From Deltaproteobacteria bacterium (GTDB taxonomy: Bacteria > Desulfobacterota > Desulfobaccia > Desulfobaccales > 0-14-0-80-60-11), in NCBI GenBank assembly GCA_016874975.1, contig VGSQ01000012.1, positions 1 to 46,941 on the forward strand: 46,941 nt of DNA, written 5' to 3'. Position 1 is the stretch's first letter. Each line of letters opens with the position of its first letter. The position numbers and the translations under genes were made by a program. Below the pieces are notes generated by a model. The model was given only the letters and a program-made list of their open reading frames with translations. It had not been told where the DNA came from and made no database searches. Positions 25,588 through 36,870 of this stretch are shown here, one piece after another.

Positions 25588-25655
25588 ACCTTGGGGGCAG
25601 GCGGGACGTCCTCAGAGCAAGGAGATGACGCAACGGACTGCTAAGGTGCATACCC

Positions 25656-27147
25656 ATGGCGGAAGATGAAACCATTCTGGTGGTGGACGACGAGAAGGTG
25701 ATCCGGGACGGCTGCAGCCTCATCCTCAAGCCCCACGGATACCGGGTGGTCACCGCCGCCAACGGCCAGGAGGCCCTGGAGGTGCTGGCCTCGCAGCCGG
25801 TCAACGTAGTCCTGTGCGACCTGAAGATGCCGGTGATGGGCGCCTTGGAGGTCCTGGAGGAGGCGGGCCGCCGTTTTCCCGACATTCCCATCATCATCAT
25901 CACCGGCCACGGCACCGTGGACGATGCGGTGGAGTGCATGAAGAAGGGCGCCTATGACTTCGTCACCAAGCCCTTCCGCATCGACCACCTGACCCTGTGC
26001 GTCAATCGGGCTTTGGAAAAGCAGCGTCTGGAGCGGGAGACCCGGCGCCTCCAGGAGGAGCAGGCCCGCAATCTTTACAGCCTGGCCCTGGAGCAGAGCC
26101 GCCTGCACACCATTGTCAACCACATGGGCGACGGCCTGCTGGTGACCAACCGGGACCTGGAAGTGGTGCTGCTGAACCGCGCCTTTCGCCAGTTCCTGGA
26201 CCTGTCCGCCCCTCCTCCTCTCCCCGGCCCGTTGTCGGCTTTTTTCCCCGACGTCGGCCTCCAGGAGACCCTGGAGAGCCTCCTGTCGAACCCCCAGAGA
26301 GACCCGGAGGCCTGCCTGGTTCAGGACTTCTGCCAGGGACGTCTCCACCTCCGGGCCCTGTCCGCTCCCTTTTTCGGTCCGGAGCAGGAACTGCTGGGCA
26401 CGGTGACCGTGTTCCACGACGTCACCAGCTTCAAAGAGCTGGACCGCTTGAAGACCGACTTCGTCAACATGGTGTCCCATGAGCTGCGCTCCCCCCTGTC
26501 GGCCATCAAGATGCAGCACGCCGTGCTCCTGGAGGGCCTGGCCGGGGAGTTGACCGGCAAGCAGCAGGAACTGCTCCACCGGGCCCAGGCCCGGATCCAG
26601 GGTCTCATCGACCTCATTACCGACCTGCTGGACGTGGCCAAGATTGAGTCGGGCCACCGCACCCTGGAGCAGGTGCCCCTGTCTTTGGGCCCTGTGCTGG
26701 TCGAAGTGACGGACCTGCTGAGCGCCAAAGCCCTGGGGCAGGGGGTGGACCTGCGCCTGGTGACGCCTCCGGACCTGCCCCCCATCCTGGGCGACCGTCG
26801 CAGCATGGAGGAGGTCTTCACCAACCTGGTCACCAACGCCATCAACTATTCCCCCGACGGCGGCGAGGTCAAAGTGTCCGCCGCCTTCAACGGCAATTTC
26901 GTGGAGGTCCGGGTCGCGGACACCGGCATCGGCATTGAGGCCGAGGAGATCCCCAAAATCTTCGACAAGTTCTACCGCATCAAGAGTCCCAAGACCCGGC
27001 AGATCATCGGCTCCGGTCTCGGTCTGGCCATCGTCAAGACCATCGTGGAGATGCACCGGGGCCGCATCGAGGTGGAAAGCCAGGTGGGTCGGGGCACCAC
27101 CTTCCAGGTCTCGCTGCCGGTGGCGCCGCCGGCAAGGAATGGGGAAC

Positions 27148-27161
<14 letters not shown>
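25656..27161 (+). CDS. Receiver-PAS-histidine kinase hybrid
   Basis: A 501-residue soluble protein. An N-terminal receiver (D11, D12, phosphoacceptor D55 in VVLCDLKMP, K105 in VTKPF) is joined by a coiled coil (115-148) to a PAS-like domain (150-255), a HisKA domain with H275 (VSHELRSPLSA) and an HATPase (VADTGIGIEAEEIPKIFDKFYR, GSGLGLAIVKTIVE). A receiver at the front suggests it acts as a relay: phosphorylated by the kinase upstream, then controlling its own kinase output. The next gene starts inside its last 14 bases. Confidence 0.85.
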
Positions 27162-28518
<1,357 letters not shown>

Positions 28519-28563
28519 GGCGCAGAGCCCGCCTGAGGCCGGGCCCCAGGTGAACGGCAGCGG

Positions 28564-30681
28564 CTAACCCTGCGCTTCGGGGCTCTCCTGGTGGTCGCAG
28601 CCCTCCCGGGGGCAGAGCAGCTTCTTCCCCTTTTTCAGCAGCCAGGGGAAGCCGCAGGCCGGGCAGCCCCGGCTCACCGGCGCCGGGTTCTGGGCATATT
28701 TGCACTGGGGATAGCGGTTGCAGCCGTAAAAGACGCCGCGGCGGGAGCGCCGGGGCACCAGGGCGCCGCGGCAGTCGGGTCGGGGGCAGGGAAAGTCCGA
28801 GGTTTCGGGCTTTTTTTCTTCCAGGACCAGGCGGCCGTCCGCCTCCCGGGTGAAATTGCTGGTGAATTTGCAGCGCGGATAGGCCGAACAGCCCACGAAC
28901 TCGCCGTTGCGGCCGAAGCGCACCAGGAGATCCGCCTGGCACAGGGGACAGGTAAGGCTGGAAGAAACGCTCTTCACCCGGCGCATGCCTTCCCGGGCGG
29001 ACGTCAGATCCCGTTGAAAAGGCTCATAAAAATCCCGGAGCACCTGCTGCCAGGGGGTTTCACCTTCGGCGATGCGGTCCAGGTCACCCTCCAGGCGGGC
29101 AGTGAACTGGGGATCCAGGATGTCGGGGAAACTCTCCACCAGCAGGTCGTTCACAACCAGCCCCAATTCTGTGGGGCGCAGCCCCACCCTTTCCTTGAGC
29201 ACGTAGCGACGCTCCTGCAGATTGGTGAGGATGGTGGCGTAGGTGCTGGGCCGGCCGATGCCCTGAGCCTCCAGCTCCTTGATGAGGCTCGCCTCGGTGA
29301 AGCGGGGTGGGGGCTTGGTGAAGTGCTGCTGCGGATCGAAGTCTCTGAGGGTGAGTATCTCCCCCACCGTGAGAGGCGGCAGCCGGTCCCCTTCCTCTTT
29401 CTCCTCCACCTCTCCGGACTCCTGATAGAGGACGGTGAAGCCGGGGAAATCCAACACCGAGGCCGTGGCCCGGAAGGTGTAGTCCCCGGCCTCGATGTCC
29501 ACGGCGGTCTGCTGGTAGATCGCCGGGGACATTTGGGAGGCCACGAAGCGACGCCAGATCAGGTCGTAGAGGGCCAGGTCCTCCTTGCCCAGGAAGGCCT
29601 TGAGATCCCCGGGCCGCCGGTTGACGTCCGTTGGACGGATGCCTTCGTGGGCTTCCTGGGCCCCTTTGGGGCTCTTGTAAAACGGCGGGCGGGCGGGAAG
29701 ATAAGCCTCCCCGAACTCCTTGGCAATAAAACTGCGCACCATGTTCACGGCCTCTCCCGAGACCCGGGGGGAATCGGTGCGCATGTAGGTGATGAGCCCC
29801 ACGGGGCCCTCGTCTCCCAGATCCACCCCCTCGTAGAGCTGCTGGGCCAGACGCATGGTGCGCTTGGGCGTGAAGCGCAAGCGCCGGCTGGACTCCATCT
29901 GCAGGGTACTGGTGATGAAAGGGGGGGCGGGAGCCCGTTTCAGGGGCTTCTTTTCCACCTTGGTCACCCGGAAGCTTTGCTCTTCCAGGGCGTCCAGAAT
30001 GGCCTCCACTTCCATAATGTTTTCGGGCTTGAGGGCCTTTTTCCCCCGGCGGGCCAACCGGGCCCGGAAGACGGGCGGACATGAGCCCTCCAGGCAGGCG
30101 TCCAGGGTCCAGTATTCCTGGGGCACGAAGGCCAGGATGGCCTTCTCCCGGTCGCACACCAGGCGCAGGGCCACGGACTGCACCCGCCCGGCGCTGAGGC
30201 CCGACTTCACCTTCTGCCACAACAGCGGGCTGATCTGGTAGCCCACCAGGCGGTCCAGGATGCGCCGGGCCTGCTGGGATTCATAGCGGGGCCGGTCCAG
30301 GGGCGCCGGCGCCTTGAGGGCCTCGAGGATGGCCTTCTTGGTGAGTTCGTTGAAAAGCACCCGGTGAAAGCGGTGGTTCTTCTCCCCCAGGGCCTGGGCG
30401 ATGTGCCAGGCGATGGCCTCACCCTCCCGGTCCGGGTCCGGCCCGAGATAGATGTCGGCCACGCCGGCCGCAGCCTTTTTCAATTCCTGGATGACCTTGT
30501 TCCGCCCCACGATGGTGACGTACTTGGGCGCAAAATCCTTGGCCACGTCCACGCCCAGCTCGTTTTTGGGAAGATCGATGATGTGACCCTTGGTGGAGCG
30601 CACCTCAAAGTCCGCGCCCAGATATTTTTGCAGGGTGCGGGCCTTGGTGGGGGACTCTACGATAAGCAGCGCTTTGGGCAT
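28564..30681 (-). CDS. topA: DNA topoisomerase I
   Basis: A 705-residue type IA topoisomerase that relaxes negative supercoils. TOPRIM: ALLIVESPTKA (E9) and DPDREGEA (82-89). Active-site Tyr299 is in GLITYMRTDSPR. Three C-terminal zinc-ribbon repeats are visible: CPLCQADL...CSAYPRC, CPRPDCRG...CNRYPQC and CPACGFPW...CPREGC. ATG 30681 begins the conserved MPKALLIVESP; upstream in-frame sequence is unconserved. It converges on the sigma-54 activator gene with 45 bases between. Confidence 0.95.
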   Translation of the reverse strand: MPKALLIVESPTKARTLQKYLGADFEVRSTKGHIIDLPKNELGVDVAKDFAPKYVTIVGRNKVIQELKKAAAGVADIYLGPDPDREGEAIAWHIAQALGEKNHRFHRVLFNELTKKAILEALKAPAPLDRPRYESQQARRILDRLVGYQISPLLWQKVKSGLSAGRVQSVALRLVCDREKAILAFVPQEYWTLDACLEGSCPPVFRARLARRGKKALKPENIMEVEAILDALEEQSFRVTKVEKKPLKRAPAPPFITSTLQMESSRRLRFTPKRTMRLAQQLYEGVDLGDEGPVGLITYMRTDSPRVSGEAVNMVRSFIAKEFGEAYLPARPPFYKSPKGAQEAHEGIRPTDVNRRPGDLKAFLGKEDLALYDLIWRRFVASQMSPAIYQQTAVDIEAGDYTFRATASVLDFPGFTVLYQESGEVEEKEEGDRLPPLTVGEILTLRDFDPQQHFTKPPPRFTEASLIKELEAQGIGRPSTYATILTNLQERRYVLKERVGLRPTELGLVVNDLLVESFPDILDPQFTARLEGDLDRIAEGETPWQQVLRDFYEPFQRDLTSAREGMRRVKSVSSSLTCPLCQADLLVRFGRNGEFVGCSAYPRCKFTSNFTREADGRLVLEEKKPETSDFPCPRPDCRGALVPRRSRRGVFYGCNRYPQCKYAQNPAPVSRGCPACGFPWLLKKGKKLLCPREGCDHQESPEAQG

Positions 30682-31037
30682 AATCCTCAGGAGATTTGTC
30701 GGCAGTGAGGGACCGGGGGCCCAGGGCGCCCCCCTCACCTGCGCAGTGTGCATTTTTCATAACCGGAATGACAGCCGCTTAGCCGGTAAGTTTCCCTGAT
30801 TGAGCGCCTCTTGGCAAGAGCCCCGGCGATTTCTCCATGCAGAAGGCCCTCAGGCCTTGCCATCTCTCGGGCAGCTTGAGACCGGATTCCGTTTGCAAGG
30901 AAACAAACCCTTCGGATAACACGTGTAGGGGCGGGGTTGAAACCTGCCCCTGCCAAGCGAAATCCGCATGAGACCGCCGGGCGCAATTTCCCCGATGTCG
31001 GTCTGGAGCGGTGGCGGCGTTGAGCCGGCAGTCCTCT
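30682..31037. repeat. Gap between surE and topA; one dispersed palindrome
   Basis: No gene seen. 30925-30951 is a GGGGCGGGGTTGAAACCTGCCCC palindromic element (written here as its arms GGGGC and GCCCC around TTGAA), related to 10601-10623 and 41231-41260. The topA promoter should lie near 30690-30760 but no clear boxes were found. Confidence 0.45.
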
Positions 31038-31796
31038 TCAGTCCCAGGGGCAGGTGAGGAGATTGGCCAGACTGGGATAATGGGTCAGGTCCGGGTGGAT
31101 GGGGGTGATGGTGACGAAGCCGTCCTCCAGGGCGCCGGAGTCAGTTTCGGGGTCGGGCCGGCGGCGCTGGTTGATGCCCGCCAGCCAGTAGTAGACGTGC
31201 TCCCGGGGGTCCACCCGGCGTTCGAAGCGTTCCACCAGGGTATGCGTGTCCTGGCGCGCCACCTTGACGCCCCGGACCGCCTGGCGGGGCAGGGCGGGCA
31301 GGTTGACGTTGAGGCAGACGCTGGGCGGCCAGGCGGACCAGCTTTGCAGCCGGGGCAGGATCTCGACAAAGAGGCGGGCGGCGCTGACAAAGTCGGCGTT
31401 CTTATAGGTATTGAGAGACACGGCCACCCCCCGCACGCCCATGATGGCGGCCTCGGTGGCCGCGGAGACGGTGCCGGAATAGAGCACGTTGATGCCCACG
31501 TTGGGACCCAGGTTGATGCCGGAGACCACCAGGTCCGGGGTGTGGGGCAGGATTTCGGCCAGGGCGATCTTGACGCAATCCGCGGGGGTGCCGTTCACGG
31601 CCCAGCCGTGCAGACCCCCGTCCAGGGACACTTCTTTGACGCGCAGGGGATGACTCAGGCTGATGGCGTGCCCTACGGCGCTCTGTTCGCTCTCGGGCGC
31701 GATGACGGCCACCTCACCCAGCAGGCGCAGCTCCCGGTGGAGCGCGACCAGACCGGGGGCATAAATGCCGTCGTCATTGGTGAGCAAAATGCGCAT
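31038..31796 (-). CDS. surE: 5'-nucleotidase SurE
   Basis: A 252-residue metal-dependent phosphatase acting on nucleoside monophosphates. MRILLTNDDGIYAPG carries the metal-binding Asp pair (N7, D8, D9); APESEQSAVGHAISL, VNGTPADCV, PDLVVSGINLGPNVG and YSGTVSAATEA are all family blocks. Length is normal. The start ATG opens directly on the conserved N-terminus. It precedes topA on the minus strand, 356 bases away, so it is probably a separate unit. Confidence 0.95.
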   Translation of the reverse strand: MRILLTNDDGIYAPGLVALHRELRLLGEVAVIAPESEQSAVGHAISLSHPLRVKEVSLDGGLHGWAVNGTPADCVKIALAEILPHTPDLVVSGINLGPNVGINVLYSGTVSAATEAAIMGVRGVAVSLNTYKNADFVSAARLFVEILPRLQSWSAWPPSVCLNVNLPALPRQAVRGVKVARQDTHTLVERFERRVDPREHVYYWLAGINQRRRPDPETDSGALEDGFVTITPIHPDLTHYPSLANLLTCPWD

Positions 31797-32256
31797 GTTG
31801 CAACCTCGGTGACGGGAAATTACTGGTCAGTCAGGGGCCAGGTGTCAGGTGTCAGGTTTTAGGTTTTAGGTTTTAGGTTCTGGGTTCTGGGAATATTGTT
31901 ACAGCAGGGCGCCCAAGCGAGAGCTTAATCCTACTACGTGGAATTATTGATTAACCCTCAACAAATACTGACAAATCCCCCCTGACCCCCCTTTACCAAA
32001 GGGGGGAAAATGAAAGGGCTTTTGGACTACTGAACGCAGTAGCATTAAGAACCTGAAGAATTCGGGGCCTCCTCCGTTCGTGTCGGTTTTTTGGGGTGTC
32101 ACCGGCGGGACGCCGGCGCCACCAGCGTGCTTCCGGCTCCCGGCGCAGCCTCAGAATCCCAAACCCACATTCCCGACCCCAAATCCCCAGACCTCAAACC
32201 TAACCCCTAACCCCTAAAACCTAAAACCTAAAATCTAATCCTCCGCCCTCCCTCCT
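31797..32256. repeat. Inverted AGGTTTT/AAAACCT arrays around palindromes
   Basis: No gene seen. 31840-31890 is a degenerate array of AGGTTTT/AGGTTCT words; 32151-32239 holds the complementary words CCTAAAA and CCTAACCC. The two arrays face each other across about 260 bases that contain a CCAAGC relative (31907) and a perfect CCCCCCTTT/AAAGGGGGG palindrome (31986-32006). The arrangement looks like a compound element with inverted ends. Confidence 0.6.
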
Positions 32257-33621
32257 CTATGGCCGCCTTCCCGGTCCGGCCTTGCCGGCCTGGGGCGGAG
32301 CGGTGAGTTGCTTCAGGATGGTCTGGGCCTGCTCGTAGGCGCCCTGGGGGATGACGGCCCGCTCCGTCTTGCCGCCCACAGTGACGCGCACCTCCACCTT
32401 GCCCCGTTCCGGGCGGGCGGCTTCTTCCAGACGAAAGAGTGGCTTGCCGGCCGCGTCGGCCAGTTCCAGGAGATAGGCGGCCTTCTCCGGGGCGGCCCCG
32501 GCGGGGAGGAGCTTCTCGTACTCCAGCCGCTGCACGGTGAGGAGCGCGGCCTCCAGCCTGACTGCGGGATGTTTGAAGGTTTCCTGCGCCGGGCCGGTGA
32601 AGTTCCAGAAATCTTTCTCTTTCCGGGTCTTCCACAGCTTGTCCGGGGAACCAAAGGAGACCTGCCCCACCTGGGCCAACTCGCCGCTCCACAAGCGCCG
32701 GTCCTCCAAGGTCCCGACGCTCTGCTGCAGCTTTTCCGGGAGAGTCTTCTCCACCAACACCACGGGCCCGGCGGCCCCCCGGCGGGCATAGACGTCGCCG
32801 TTCTTGCGGCCGCCCAGGAGCAGCGCTTCCCGGCTTTTTTCCAGGATGACCGCCACCTCCCCGGCACTTTTGGGGTCCAGGCCATAAGGCTTCAGGTCCT
32901 TGGGCGCGTCCTCCACAAAATCTTTGGCCCTGGACAGGTGCAGGGTGCGGATCAGGGCCTCCACCCGGTCGGCGCGGATCTTCACCTTTTCCTTCCCCAC
33001 CCAGGTCCAGGTGGCGGGGCCGGTCTTTTTCAACTCCACCGCCGCCGCGCCCACCTTAAACTTCAGCCCTTTCACCTGGTCCAGGGAGAAGGCCAGCAGG
33101 GTCTTTTCCCGGAGGTCCTTCAGGGGACGGTCCAGGGTCTGCTGGGAGGCGGCGCTGATGATGAGCACCTGGGCGTCCTGGTCCTTGAGGGCATAGTAGC
33201 CCTGGTCGCCGGGGGTGCGGGAGCCGAACGCCACCCGGTGCTTGGCGCCCTTGGCGGTGAACTCCACGATAAAGGCGGGCTTGTCCAGACCGTAGGCGGC
33301 CAGGTTTTTCTCTTCGCCCAACTCCCGCTCCCGGGACAGTCCGGCCAGGAGGGACACCATGGAGTTGAGGGTGACGGGGTCGGCCCGGTCCGCCAGGGGC
33401 TTGGTGAGGCGCCAGTCGTTCCCTTCCTTCACCAGGTGTATGGCCTCGGGGCCTTTCTGGAGGACCACCTCGGTGATATCCGTTTCCTGAAAATGGAAGA
33501 GCTTCCGGGATTCCTGCTGTTCCCGGTCCTTGAGGTCCAGGCGCCAGCTCGTCACAAAGTAGGCCCCGGCCAGGACCGCCAGCACCAGAAGGAGGGGGAG
33601 GAGGCGCCGGGGGCTCATCAT
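32257..33621 (-). CDS. DUF4340-type membrane-anchored periplasmic protein
   Basis: A 454-residue protein with one N-terminal membrane anchor (LLPLLLVLAVLAGAYFVTSW) and a large outside part built of repeated beta-rich units (e.g. DWRLTKPLADRADPVTLNSM, LAAYGLDKPAFIVEF), the pattern of DUF4340. Such proteins sit in operons with GldG-type ABC systems, as here, where it overlaps the GldG gene by four bases. Function is unknown; a role in assembling or sensing the envelope complex is a guess. Confidence 0.75.
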   Translation of the reverse strand: MMSPRRLLPLLLVLAVLAGAYFVTSWRLDLKDREQQESRKLFHFQETDITEVVLQKGPEAIHLVKEGNDWRLTKPLADRADPVTLNSMVSLLAGLSRERELGEEKNLAAYGLDKPAFIVEFTAKGAKHRVAFGSRTPGDQGYYALKDQDAQVLIISAASQQTLDRPLKDLREKTLLAFSLDQVKGLKFKVGAAAVELKKTGPATWTWVGKEKVKIRADRVEALIRTLHLSRAKDFVEDAPKDLKPYGLDPKSAGEVAVILEKSREALLLGGRKNGDVYARRGAAGPVVLVEKTLPEKLQQSVGTLEDRRLWSGELAQVGQVSFGSPDKLWKTRKEKDFWNFTGPAQETFKHPAVRLEAALLTVQRLEYEKLLPAGAAPEKAAYLLELADAAGKPLFRLEEAARPERGKVEVRVTVGGKTERAVIPQGAYEQAQTILKQLTAPPQAGKAGPGRRP

Positions 33622-35048
33622 CGCCGCGCCCTCCGCCGCACGTAGGCCCGGATGCCGGCCGCCAGCATGGCCAGGGGCATGAGGACGAGGCAGACCAGAA
33701 CCAGAGCCCAGGCCTGGGCCCGGCCCAACAGCAGGGGCTGGGGCTTCCGGTCGTCCTTGCGGATGACGATCTGCTTCTCTTCTTCGGCCAGGAAGTTGAT
33801 GGTGTTGAGGAAAAAGTCGCCGTTCATGGAGAGGTTGAAGTAGGCGTTGGCCGCGAAGTCCACGTCCCCGAAGACCGCCAGAACGCCTTTCCGGTCATCT
33901 TTCCCGGCGCCCTGGGGCTTATCCTTTCCCGCCGGCTCCTGGGGCCCCGGCCGGCCGCCCTTGATTTCCACCAGCAGGGCCAGGTGGAAGGGGCCCTTCT
34001 TGTCGGTGTCGGGGTCGAAGGCGGCCTTTCTTTCCTTGTGCCAGTCCTTGCCCGATTTCACCCAGGAGGTGGGGGTGGTGGTGGCCAGGGGGAGGGGGGC
34101 CAGGCCCTGGACATCCTTCTTGATGAACAGGGGACGGGCCAGGGGATAGAGGGTGACCACGTTGGTGAAGTCCCGGGTGATGGGATGGGCGCCGTACTGC
34201 ACCACCAGGGGCATGACCGCGCTGGCGCCCAGGGACTGGCTGACGCGGTTCTGGTCCAGGATCATGCCGTCGTCCAACTCCACCCCGTAGGCGGCCAGGA
34301 ACTCCTTCAGGCCCCCGTCCTGATAGGGCTCCAGCATCACCAGCAGCCGCCCGCCCTGCTGCAGGTAGGTCCGGAGCGCGGTGATTTCCTGGGGGAAAAG
34401 AGCCTTCAGGGGCGCGGCGATGACCAGGACGGAGGCGTCCTGGGGGACGTCGCCCTTCTCCAACAGACTTAAGGGGGCCACCTCAAAGCCCTCGTTGGCC
34501 AGGGCCCGGCGGGCCGTCTGCAGGCCGGGGCCGCGGCCCTCGTCCAGGGAGCGCTCGCCGTGCCCGGTGAGGAAATAGACCTTCTTCCGCTCGGTCTTCA
34601 GGACCTTGCGCAGGGCCTCGCTCAGGGCCTCCTCCTCGGTCCGGTCGGCCATCTGCCGGCGGCCCTCGTATTCCAGCAGCACGTTGCCGGGAAAGCGGTA
34701 GCCGGCGCTCCGGGCCTTGTCCGGCCGGCGGTCCGGGTCCACGATGGTGAAGGTGATGTTTTTGTTGAACCGGGCGTAAAGCTGGAGGAGGTCGCGCCCT
34801 TTGCGGCGGGCTTCCTCCGCGGGCGGGAAAAAGGCGGTGAGGACCAGGGGTTTTTCCACCTGCCGCAGCAAGGCCTGGGTGATTGCGGTGAGGGACTGGC
34901 TCCGGTCCCCGGTGAGGTCCCAGCGCAGGGAGAACTGCTGGGACAGGAGACCGATGAAGACCAGGATGCCCAGCACCAGGACGATGGCCGCCAGGGAGCT
35001 GGCGCTCCAGACCCATTTGCGTTTTTTGACGGTGTCTGCCGGGTTCAC
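33618..35048 (-). CDS. GldG-like auxiliary protein of ABC system
   Basis: A 476-residue protein with one membrane segment near the N-terminus (SLAAIVLVLGILVFIGLL) and another at the C-terminus (AWALVLVCLVLMPLAMLAAG), between them a large periplasmic domain with VYFLTGHGERSL and LVIAAPLKALFPQEITALRTYLQQGGRLLVMLEP (shown in part: LVIAAPLKALFPQEI). This is the GldG/ABC-associated family named from gliding bacteria but widespread in non-gliders. It follows the permease by one base. Confidence 0.8.
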   Translation of the reverse strand: MNPADTVKKRKWVWSASSLAAIVLVLGILVFIGLLSQQFSLRWDLTGDRSQSLTAITQALLRQVEKPLVLTAFFPPAEEARRKGRDLLQLYARFNKNITFTIVDPDRRPDKARSAGYRFPGNVLLEYEGRRQMADRTEEEALSEALRKVLKTERKKVYFLTGHGERSLDEGRGPGLQTARRALANEGFEVAPLSLLEKGDVPQDASVLVIAAPLKALFPQEITALRTYLQQGGRLLVMLEPYQDGGLKEFLAAYGVELDDGMILDQNRVSQSLGASAVMPLVVQYGAHPITRDFTNVVTLYPLARPLFIKKDVQGLAPLPLATTTPTSWVKSGKDWHKERKAAFDPDTDKKGPFHLALLVEIKGGRPGPQEPAGKDKPQGAGKDDRKGVLAVFGDVDFAANAYFNLSMNGDFFLNTINFLAEEEKQIVIRKDDRKPQPLLLGRAQAWALVLVCLVLMPLAMLAAGIRAYVRRRARR

Positions 35049-35049
35049 G

Positions 35050-35817
35050 TCAGGCTCTCCAGCGGCGGGATTCCAACTGCCTCTTGGTCAAGAAGAGGAA
35101 GAAGAAGATGAAGCTCAGGAAATAGACCAGGTCCCGGGTGTCGATGACGCCCTTGAGCAGGTTTTCGAAATGGTCCAGCAGGGAGATGGCCCCGAAGAAG
35201 CCGGCGCCCGGCGAACCCACCTCCTGCTGCCAGCCGATGAGCCAGAAGAGCAGCAGCATGGCGAAGGCGGCCACCGCGGCGATGATCTGGTTTTCCGTGA
35301 GGCTGGAAGCGAAGAGCCCCAGGGCCAGGCAGGCCCCCCCCAGCAAAATGAGCCCCAGGTAGCCCGATAACACCGGTCCCCAGTCCAGTTTGCCCAGGAA
35401 GCTGAAAAACACCGGATAGACCAGGGTGCAGGCCAGGAAAATGAGGTACACGATGAGGCTGGCCAGATATTTGCCGATGATCACCGCCCAGTCGGACAGG
35501 GGGTAGGTGAACAGCAGCTCCGCGGTGCCGGAGCGCTTCTCCTCGGCCAACAGGCGCATGGTGAGCAGGGGCACCATCATAATGAAGATGATGGCCAGGG
35601 TGCTGAACAGGGGCCGGAAAATCATCTGCACCGCGTTGAGCATGGCCGCATATTGGGGCTGCTGCGCCGCGGTGAGACTCACCATGCTGTAATAGGCCGC
35701 GCTGGTGTAAAAGAAAAAGCCCCCCAGGGCCAGGAAAAAGAACCCGGTGAGATAGAAGATGGGGGTGGTGAAATAGACGATGAGTTCCTTGCGGAGCATG
35801 GCCAGGGCGCCGGTCAT
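35050..35817 (-). CDS. ABC transporter permease (GldF/NosY-like)
   Basis: A 255-residue integral membrane protein with about six segments. MVPLLTMRLLAEEKRSGTAE is the typical block of ABC-2 permeases of the GldF/NosY group, followed by LLFTYPLSDWAVIIGKYLA. It overlaps the ATPase stop by four bases. Together with the ATPase, GldG and DUF4340 proteins it would form one envelope complex. The substrate is unknown. Confidence 0.85.
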   Translation of the reverse strand: MTGALAMLRKELIVYFTTPIFYLTGFFFLALGGFFFYTSAAYYSMVSLTAAQQPQYAAMLNAVQMIFRPLFSTLAIIFIMMVPLLTMRLLAEEKRSGTAELLFTYPLSDWAVIIGKYLASLIVYLIFLACTLVYPVFFSFLGKLDWGPVLSGYLGLILLGGACLALGLFASSLTENQIIAAVAAFAMLLLFWLIGWQQEVGSPGAGFFGAISLLDHFENLLKGVIDTRDLVYFLSFIFFFLFLTKRQLESRRWRA

Positions 35818-36764
35818 GGTGCGTCCGCCTCCTCTTCGGTGACCAGGTTGAGGAAGACGTCTTCCAGGGTGAACTCCTGGGCCTTCAACTCCAGGAGGTC
35901 CCAGCCTTTTTCCACCACCAGGCGGGCCAGCAGGGGGCGGAGCTCCAGGTCGCCGGCCTCCACCAGGTAGCGCCCGTCACCCTGGGCCGCCACCGTGCGG
36001 ACGCCGGAGACCCCCTGCAGCGCCGCGGCCACCTCCGGCTCCGGCCCCCTGACCCCCAGGGCGATGCGGCTGCCCCGGCTCATCTGCCGGGAGAGGTTCT
36101 GGGGGGTGTCGCTGGCCACGATGCGGCCGTGGTTGATGATGATGACCCGCTCACAGAGCATGCTCACCTCCGGCAGGATGTGGCTGCTCAGGATGACGGT
36201 GTGGGCTCCGGCCAACTCCTTGATGAGCTGGCGGATCTCCACGATCTGGGAGGGGTCCAGGCCGATGGTGGGCTCGTCCAAAATCAGCAGGGGCGGGCTG
36301 CCCAGCAGGGCCTGGGCCAACCCCAGCCGCTGGCGGAACCCCTTGGAAAGGGAGGCGTTGAGGGTGTGGCGCACCTCGGTCAGGCCGCAGTCCTCGATGA
36401 TTCGGTCAATTTCCCCGGACTCGGCCTTGGGGTCCACCCCCTTGGCCCGGGCCGCAAAGCGCAGGAACTGGGTAACGGTGAGGTCCGGGTAGAGGGGGGC
36501 GGTCTCCGGGAGGTAACCCAGCGAAGCCCTGGCCTGCAGGGAAGCGGTGAGACAATCGTGGCCGTTCACCGCCGCGGACCCGGAGGTGGGAGCCAGAAAA
36601 CCGGCTAAAATCTTTAAGGTGGTGGTTTTGCCCGCGGCGTTGGGCCCGAGAAAACCGACGATCTCGCCGGGCTCCACCGCGAAGGTGAGCCGGTCGATGG
36701 CCAGCGTGGGGCCGTAAAATTTGGTGAGGTCCTGAACCTCAATCATGGGCTGCTCTGCTGCCAC
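35814..36764 (-). CDS. ABC transporter ATP-binding protein (GldA-like)
   Basis: A 316-residue ATPase. Walker A GPNAAGKTTT (about 39-48), signature LSKGFRQRLGLAQ in place of LSGGQ, Walker B LLILDEPTIGLDP and H-loop SSHIL are seen, plus a C-terminal extension of about 100 residues common in GldA/CcmA-type ATPases. GTG at 36764 has GAGGGG before it; an ATG six codons later is the alternative. First gene of the four-gene operon running to 32257. Confidence 0.88.
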   Translation of the reverse strand: MAAEQPMIEVQDLTKFYGPTLAIDRLTFAVEPGEIVGFLGPNAAGKTTTLKILAGFLAPTSGSAAVNGHDCLTASLQARASLGYLPETAPLYPDLTVTQFLRFAARAKGVDPKAESGEIDRIIEDCGLTEVRHTLNASLSKGFRQRLGLAQALLGSPPLLILDEPTIGLDPSQIVEIRQLIKELAGAHTVILSSHILPEVSMLCERVIIINHGRIVASDTPQNLSRQMSRGSRIALGVRGPEPEVAAALQGVSGVRTVAAQGDGRYLVEAGDLELRPLLARLVVEKGWDLLELKAQEFTLEDVFLNLVTEEEADAP

Positions 36765-36870
36765 TGCCGTCCCCTCGGATGGTGTGGTGGAGGTTGAATA
36801 TCAACATATAATATAACCCTCGATAAACAGGGGGATAAAGTCAAAAGTGAGCTTTATCAGGCTGTTCTCT

